Below the pieces are notes generated by a model. The model was not told where the DNA came from. It saw only the letters and a program-made list of their open reading frames with translations, and searched no databases. A DNA stretch of 64,000 nt from Epiperipatus broadwayi (lineage: Eukaryota; Onychophora; Udeonychophora; Euonychophora; Peripatidae), in assembly GCA_028023455.1 (NCBI GenBank), contig JAQFVV010013068.1, positions 1-64,000 of the forward strand. The letters run 5' to 3'. Made by a program: the position numbers and the translations under genes. Shown here piece after piece: positions 57,220-64,000 of the stretch; position 1 is the first letter of the stretch, and the number at the start of each line of letters is the position of its first letter.

Positions 57220-59950
57220 CTGACTTGATGTTTTCACTATTAGAAAAAGGTGATGTCTGACCAGAACTATAAATAGGATTCAACTATTTCCTGATATTTG
57301 AAATAATAAGTTTTGAACTAGCTACAATTTGTTGCTTTGTTTTGCTTATCATATACTTTAGGTGTAATGCTAGATAATTTAATTCTCAGAGTATGTTTCA
57401 TGAAAATTTCAACTGGTAATTTATTACTAACAATTGATAGAATTATACACTACTATACCACTATAATTCTAGCCAAATACACATTTCATATCTTCTCCTA
57501 TTTATAAATGATGTTCTTAGCCTTTTGCATTATCCACTCAGATTGCCTATGTTCTTTAATACTTTTACAATGCTTTTTTACTCCTAATATGACAGTTTCA
57601 GTTGATCTAGTAATCTTCTTCAGAACTTCTATTATATCTTATAGATTTGGAGATAGAAGTTCTGAAGAAGATTACTGGGGCAATCAAAGCTGCCATATTT
57701 AGGGATGAAAAAATGATTGTAAAAGTATTAAAGAACATAGATGATATAAATATTATATGGATTTGGCAATGCAATAGGAAAGAAAACATTATAATGCACT
57801 AAGATTGCCCTTGTGTTCTAACTGGAATAATAGAATCAACATATATTTAATTTTATTATAAGCACACAATTCTTTAAATTGGATAGACAAATGTTTTTCA
57901 CTAGCAGGAATAATAGCTACAGGGAAACCATGATTGATATGTAAAAAAGTTTGTATCTTAGCTATCACTAACAACTTTTCCTAGAGTTTTGAAGCTCATG
58001 GCCAAGAGTTGATCTTATCAGGCATATTTTAATTTACTTGTTCTTTCTAGCATTGGTGTACATATAACTAGTCTGAATCCTATATGGATTACCAGATATC
58101 TTTAATACGACTCCTCCAGGTTGACTTCATTGTAATAAATTTAAGATTTTCTTGTAGCTCCTTGGTCAAACAATAATTTTTATCCTGCACTGAATAAATT
58201 TATCTTCAACTGACAACACTTGCTTTCTCGCCTAAATGGCTTTGTACAAGTTTTGTAAATTGTCACTTCATGCATATTCATTTACTTAGTAGCTGATATC
58301 ATCGGTCATTTACAGTCTAATTTTAAGTCAACAATATTAATCATTCCTCTCCCATGTTTAATTTACTTTTATCTGAGTAAATTGTCACTTAAGATTTTTT
58401 ATCTTCTACAAGTTACACTTTAAAGTTGTAAGGACTCAGAAATTTGAATTTCTTTAGGATACACAATAAAATATACTGACAAAGATTCTTTTCAATAGTG
58501 AATATACTTAGTAAGGGTTTATGATCAATTATGAAGATAAGGATAAAAGTAGTGTTTTTAATGCTTGTGACTAAGGCCATAAACTTTTCTGTTTATTAGG
58601 AAATGTTTTTTTAAACCATGGTTAAGATGCTTTTTTTTCTTATCATGGTTAGAATGCAATACACAAATGAAATGGATGCCACCTGCTTATTTGTAAGAGT
58701 GCATTAAATTCTTACCACATCTAATGTGGTATGTTATACTTAATAATTCCATTCTTGTGTGATAATATATTAGTTTCTTTGTATTGATTCAATATTTTTT
58801 AATACTCCATGCCTATTTGACTTTTTTATCTAGCAACTAATATAACAGTTTAGCTTCTTTGCTTTACATATAATAAACCTTTCATAAAGGTGAACAACTC
58901 CCAGAAAAACCTGGAGCTGTTTTTATTCATCAGGAGAGCTATTTTTGTAGAAAAAGAATTCCTGAACTGTACCTTTAAAATCAACAAATACTATTTCTTT
59001 TGCTTTAAACATAGTTTTATTAAAACATTTTAATTACATCTTCATTAAATTTATGTAAAAGCTTTCTGGTAGTATCCAGAAATTGCCCCTTACTCTTGGC
59101 CACTAGAAAAAGTCAACAACAAAAAAGAATGATCCCAGAAATTTTCCAGCTGCAAGTTGATCAATCACGTTCCAATATGGCTGGAGCCATCAGGATTTCA
59201 AATGACAATCTGTTAACTGTGTAAAGTCCTTTATGTGTATTAATTGTTAATGCTCTGGAGGTTTCATCATCTATTAGTAGTTGAATATGAGTACAACTGA
59301 GATCTATTTCCAAGAACATTCTAACCCATGCAAAAATGAAGAATATCTCTTTTTCTGATGGAGAGGATAATTATCAACAGGAGTGCTTTATTGAAATTGC
59401 AACACTATTCCTTGCAGATGTATATCTTTTTGCTGTTTTTAATAATGGGTACTACTTGTATTAACCATTTTGAATATTCATTCAATGACCCCAATTAGCA
59501 TATATTTTAACCAACTCAAATATTTTAGCTCTCAAAGCAAAAGGATAATGGCTAATTGGTTTAAATTCTTTGTTTGTATAAATGGTTGGGATTTCCCTAT
59601 AAACATTCCAAATGTGGCTCAAAAACTTTGGCATGTCCTTTATTAAAAACTCTTAATCCAGTAAAGATTTGGTTCACACTGATCATAACAGCTTAAAAAT
59701 TTGAACCAGTGGACTATTAAATTGCCATGTTGTTTACAAACTACCAGCAATGGCAATTATTAATAGTTAGAGATACTCAGAATTTTGATCTAAATCTTTT
59801 CCAGGAGTGTGATTAGTTTTCTTTGGAAGTCATAGAGCTGAAGATATGCTTTCTGATTCATGCTTATTTTTGGCCAATAGTTTTTTAAAACAATGGAGAC
59901 TGCTGATCCAATGTTAATCTCCATTGTTATGTTCATTAAGTGATGATTTG
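57220..59950 (-). pseudogene. Ty3/gypsy-type pol remnant (protease, RT, RNase H, integrase)
   Basis: Minus-strand pol with many stops and frameshifts, in canonical order. Near 59910 there is a retropepsin-like stretch whose DTGA is INIGS (catalytic Asp lost). Near 59530-59560 a PFALRAKI segment marks RT entry. Near 59220-59290 come LEIDLSCTHIQL (motif A with Asp) and a TINTHKGLY segment. Near 58680 there is a QLQVFLGVVHLY connection segment. Near 58520 NHKPLL marks RNase H. At 57789-57974 an integrase core segment, HGFPVAIIPASEKHLSIQFK, lacks the expected catalytic Asp. Near 57340-57430 there is a KLPVEIFMKHTLRIKL integrase tail. No LTR was found on either side. Interrupted by a foldback at 57548-57739. 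Confidence 0.75.
57548..57739. repeat. Foldback nested in the gypsy remnant, with faint hammerhead-like core (F)
   Basis: Arms 57548-57631 and 57656-57739 are inverted copies (gttctttaatacttttacaa with its complement). On the minus strand the left arm reads CTGAAGA...GAAAC TGTC, which fits the hammerhead core pattern (the fourth position after CTG is free), but no stem I forms and stem II is poor. Confidence 0.55.
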
Positions 59951-59959
59951 TATTATAAA

Positions 59960-61500
59960 GACCAATACTTTATTTTTTTCTTTAACAATTTTTATATTTA
60001 ATGCTTGTTTTGCATCAAGAGTTATTCACCAGTTTTTTTTAACAGTCAATGTGTCCAATACAATGATAGAAATTTTTTTTTATATATGTACACTAAGTAG
60101 TTGTGTGAGATTTGTTTCTTGTCATTATTAATTTAAAATTGCAAATAATTTGTATTATTTTTACTTTTGACATTATTTTAAATTGTTAACTGTAAAATCA
60201 TTTTCATTGTTCTCTCTTGTGGCAATTTCTGTAATCATCCAACAACTGATTTTAATATTAAGTCTTTATTCTATATTAGAATTTATCCTTGATTTATTAG
60301 AAATATAAGATTACAAATGAAAAACATTCCAAAAAATTATATTTTAACTTTGAAAATATATATACAAAAATAAAGATAATACATAATGAGAATAATATAT
60401 ATATATTACATATATATATATATTTGATTGAACAATGTAAAAGAAAATATATTCATTTGGTCAAAAAAAAGTTTAATAAAATATTTGTTGATTCAACTTT
60501 TTTAAAATGTGAAGCCATCAAATTCTGTTCCAAAATTTAAAATTACATTTGTAAACATTATAGCATACCATATTAAAAAAGAGATTCAAATCTTACTGCC
60601 ATAGTTTTCTGTTTATCATTATGATTGAATTTGAATTTGTTAACTTGTATCTTTAAAAATAAAATGTATTTGAATAGAAACAAATTGTAATAATGTATAT
60701 TTTTGTTTTTAAATAATTATTGTATAAAAATAGTCATAAATATTTAAGTAAACTATGAAATGGCAATTTTGCTGATTATTAACAATGAAAGCAAACTGTC
60801 ATGGCAACTGCTCTCTAAATCAGTGTCCTTGTAGATGTTAATTACTATTAAATTTTACTTTATAAATGGCATTCCATCTATTCATAAATATTCACTATAT
60901 TAGTTTGAACTAATATTTTGATATTGCCATGACTGATTTTTGCTAACATCATACCATATCACCAACGTTCAATACTAATATTAGTATTAAGACATTAAAG
61001 TGTAATTAAGGAGAAAAAAAGCCAAGATAAAGTAGAATAAATGTAATCATCATTTTAAAAAAGGCACTTCTCTACTTATAAACAATTTTTAGGTGGAGTT
61101 GAAATTTTGTATAGAGATATAATCAAAAGATTATCCCAGATATGATATTTTGAGTTTACTTTGTAAGCATGCCTAGAACAACAACTCAAAAATATTTTTT
61201 AATACTGTTATGAGAGAGTACCCCAAAATAACCAGAATCATTTTCTGGTTTGCATACTTGTTATAGTATATCCTTCTGGTGCTACATACTTCTTTCTGGA
61301 ACCCTTTTGTATCAGTTTACCAAATGATATCACCATGTGAATTTGAGATGCCATGTAGCAAATTTTTTTTTGTAAATTGCATTTTTATAATGATTGAAAA
61401 TTTTGAAATTCTGTTCTCATTTACAGAAAACAGCAGGGAAAACAGTTTAATGCTTGAAACAGATTACAAGCAAGCTGATTTCATAAAAACACAAGTTTAT
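59960..61500. other. AT-rich stretch without recognised genes
   Basis: Includes an (AT)n tract near 60394-60424 and several frames under 80 codons without known motifs. It may contain the gag side of the gypsy remnant, but no zinc knuckle could be read with confidence. Confidence 0.35.
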
Positions 61501-61544
61501 GAGTGGCTTAATTGAAATATTAAATTCACAACTTCCCTAAAAAA

Positions 61545-62110
61545 ACAGGATAAGGGAAGTCCAAAGTCAAAACAATACTGATTTTTTTTTTTGACATAAA
61601 CAGCATTTTTTTTATATATATCAAAAACAGGTTTATTCAACTATGTATACAACAAAAGAAAAAAAAAATAGCAAAAACTCACTCCTCCAAAGAGGAATGT
61701 CCAACATTAACAAGATTTAGTTAATAATGTTGCATTTTATCTGCAAGTTTTGAAATATTTACATGCTGTAGTAAAACATAAATGTCCCATTTTGTGACAA
61801 AGAGAAGAGTACAACCTTCATCCTGAAAAAGTGTTATCTTTTAAAGCCTTGATTGTGAAATACTTTCTAATTAAATTCAGCATGACCCAGTTTATCTATC
61901 AGTCATATTCACTCAATCTCACTTCGTGCAATTTTTTTAAATCTTCTGGAATGAAAAAAATGCTTCAATTTTTTTTTTTTGTGAACTTAAAAGTGATGAA
62001 AAAAATGTGGCAGTCATTAAAAAACACCACTTTGCAAGTGTTTCTGGACTACTTTGAAAAATGGAAAACATAATTAGACTCATATATTGCATCAAATGGA
62101 TAGTAATTTG
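61545..62110 (+). pseudogene. Mariner transposase remnant
   Basis: Plus-strand pieces of a mariner (SETMAR-type) transposase C-terminal half: a KGSPKSK segment and FDIN at about 61554-61600; then at 61871-62062 MTQFIYQSYSLNLTSCNFF, matching the YSPDLAP-x-D-x-F block with the last catalytic Asp replaced by Asn-Phe context; then LKNTTLQVFLDYFEKWK and YIASNG toward 62090. Stops and a gap in the middle. No terminal inverted repeats identified. Confidence 0.7.
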
Positions 62111-63416
62111 AAAGAGATTCCAATTATTTTTGGATACTCCCTCATGGTAAATGTCTTTTAATCATGGATGTGCAACAGTGTAAATGAATTTTTAGATTCC
62201 TTTTACAATGATGTATTAAAAATTGCTTCATTTGTAATTAAAATGTATTATGGAAAGCCATTTCTTTTGATCAAGAAATCAAACATATCAAAGCTGAAGC
62301 TATTTTTCTTCCTTATCTTTGCTTTTTGAGAGAAATGATGTCTTTTCAAAAGTAATAGTAGATCAGACATTACACCAATCTTTGCTGTGATAAATTTTAC
62401 AATAGTGGGCCATTTTGCATATGGATTTCTATTATTCAATATTACTTGTAACATCACAAACTTTGATTATAAATCATATATTGATAATATAAACATTTGT
62501 TTTTCTATAAGATTGTTTCTTTCTGAAATATTTTTAATCACTTTCTGACATTAATGATGACTCTGAAGCACTTTTTATTAAAAAAAAAAAATCTTTGTGG
62601 ATTTTTCAACATTGTCTTTATATAAGTTTGGGGTTCTTTTCTGTCAAGGATGTTTCCAGATAACACTTACATGGTAGTACTATTGCAATCTGAAGAGTTC
62701 ATAAAAAAATTTCTTTATTAATGAATATAGATTTTTTTTAAAAAAATCCAATCTTTACTGTTTTCTTAGAAAAGAGTATTTATTGTCATATAAATTGTCT
62801 CTCAATAATACACTTGAGTGAATTTTTTCAGAAAAATAAATGTTTTGAATATTGCTAATAAAATTAATACTTTATACTCATAATACTTCAAAATTTTTTA
62901 AATAATCTTTTTATGTCAAGTATTTTTACTTGAAAAAGAAATCTATGCTAATACAAATGCATTTCATTTTAAAATTGTTTCATTTGTATTCTATCTTATT
63001 ATGACCAACTCAATACCTGATTTTTACAACATCATACATTAAAATTTCTTTAATAAATTTCACTTTTTAATAAAATTTGTACTTTAATTTTTATATTCAA
63101 ACTTCTCAATAGTTTCAGTTTATCACATGGCATATTTTTAAATATTTTATAATTATTCCTTTATCAACAAGAAGCCAATCAACTTTAAGATGAGCAACAT
63201 GTTTTTAACTGTATGTTAAACCTACTTTATATAAACTCCTTTCATTGGTCTCTTGCATTTTAAACTCCAACAATCTTTTCTACAATTTCTAATTCTTCAT
63301 TATCATTATACAGCCAATTAAAATTTCTCTATTAAGTTACAGTATTTTCAAATGACGGAAAATCTGAATAATTTCTTGAAATAATCTTTAGTCCTCAAAT
63401 TATTTAAATAAGAGAT
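62111..63416. other. AT-rich stretch without recognised genes
   Basis: A minus-strand 69-codon frame at 62248-62457 is unlike any family I know. The rest is low-complexity. Confidence 0.35.
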
Positions 63417-63522
63417 ATTGATAAAAAATCAAGTCAGATGGCCTAATTTTAATAAAGCTCCTATTTACAAATGTTATATATAGAGTAAGTTAAAAACAAA
63501 CTCTTATGAAGCTTCAAAAATA

Positions 63523-63577
63523 CCCTCAACCTCAGACCGCGGTTTCTGCCTCTAGCGTCATCAGTGAGGTGCTAGGG
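63523..63577 (-). ncRNA. Hammerhead ribozyme E1
   Basis: Minus strand: inner stem I ACCTCA with TGAGGT, outer CCC with GGG, CTGATGA, a weak stem II (GCT with GGC, loop AGA), GAAAC, stem III extended by a C-G pair (CCGCGG), and GTC. All core bases are present; the short stem II is the weak point. Confidence 0.65.
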
Positions 63578-63751
63578 AATAAAAATACTAGAACTAGTCC
63601 AGCATTTTATCAATGCCTAACTATTGAGAAGAAAATCTGAAACTTTCAGACATTTAAATGTCCAAAAATCCAGCTATCTAACTCAAATAGCCGTATGGGA
63701 CTCAATAGTTAGGCATTGATAAAATGCTGGACTAGTTCTAGTATTTTTATT

Positions 63752-63806
63752 CCCTAGCACCTCACTGATGACGCTAGAGGCAGAAACTGCAGTCTGAGGT
63801 TGAGGG
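63752..63806 (+). ncRNA. Hammerhead ribozyme E2
   Basis: As E1 on the other arm: CTGATGA at 63765-63771, GAAAC at 63783-63787, GTC at 63792-63794. The extra stem III pair is T-A (CTGCAG) where E1 has C-G, so pairing is kept. Confidence 0.65.
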
Positions 63807-64000
63807 TATTTTTGAAGCTTCATAAGAGTTTGTTTTTAGCTTACTCTATATATAACATTTGTAAATAGGAGCTTTATTAAAATTAGGTCATCTGACTTGA
63901 TTTTTTATCAATTTAATTTTAGTTTTTTTGCTATTAATGCTTTGGCGATTTTATATTGCTAGAGCTATTAATATATGGTGTATCTGAACTTAGTTCAGTC

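Larger units (their letters stand above)
63417..63912. mobile_element. 496-bp palindrome with a hammerhead on each arm (E)
   Basis: Arms 63417-63628 and 63701-63912 are each 212 bp and nearly identical in inverted orientation, with a 72-bp unrelated loop. The few differences between arms (for example ccgcgg against ctgcag) suggest a recent origin. Each arm carries a hammerhead sequence. No coding frame and no clear target duplication. Confidence 0.9.

Noticed and set aside
61279-61515. 78-codon plus-strand frame before the mariner remnant
   Set aside because: Does not match mariner N-terminal helix-turn-helix sequence or any other family; left unassigned.

Overview
The window is a strongly AT-rich (not counted) piece of an animal nuclear genome. 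The evidence is intron-split genes with GT/AG junctions for a receptor-type tyrosine kinase and for a leucine-rich-repeat/fibronectin-like surface protein, plus metazoan-type transposons: LINEs with APE endonuclease, Penelope-like elements, Ty3/gypsy, hAT and mariner. I cannot name the species. There are no operons, no prokaryotic genes, no CRISPR array and no rRNA gene. Most of the 64 kb is transposon-derived and the genes appear only as single exons.

Layout. The last three exons of a tyrosine kinase lie on the plus strand at 5115-5226, 20736-20835 and 35240-35453; phases match across both introns, and the 15.5 kb and 14.4 kb introns are filled with repeats. The introns hold a decayed LINE (2.1-4.0 kb), a 78-bp tRNA-like insertion with a 13-bp target duplication, a foldback at 5.6-6.1 kb, a composite element (9.2-10.6 kb), a young gag-only LTR retrotransposon (10595-17914), a Penelope-like element (21.7-24.4 kb), a solo LTR (25982-28508) and a LINE (28.5-33.2 kb) that carries a palindromic insertion. 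From 36 to 51 kb there is no gene, only repeats, including a deleted hAT (42116-42587), a minus-strand LINE (43.0-44.5 kb), an inverted-repeat element (44.6-46.6 kb), a Penelope fragment and a second composite element (47.5-49.1 kb). The last exon of the LRR/FN3-like gene is on the minus strand at 51306-52192. Beyond it lie a hAT with a decayed transposase (53546-56330), a Ty3/gypsy pol remnant (57.2-60.0 kb), a mariner remnant (61.5-62.1 kb) and a near-perfect 496-bp palindrome (63417-63912).

The most interesting signal is RNA. Several short repeats fold as hammerhead ribozymes: CTGATGA and GAAA(C) cores, a stem II hairpin and a stem I that is kept by paired changes between copies. Two unrelated ribozyme families make up the composite elements at 9.2-10.6 and 47.5-49.1 kb. 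In these, a 59-nt hammerhead joined to a tRNA-like B-box tail occurs in inverted orientation at both ends, and a second 59-nt hammerhead sits inside, in the 9 kb copy on both arms of a 178-bp inverted repeat. Further hammerhead-like cores occur in palindromes at 30.1 and 63.4-63.9 kb and singly at 19.96 and 34.72 kb. Hammerheads are known from Penelope-like elements, retrozymes and the schistosome Sm-alpha SINE-like repeat. The inverted, palindromic, tRNA-tailed arrangement seen here is what I regard as possibly undescribed.
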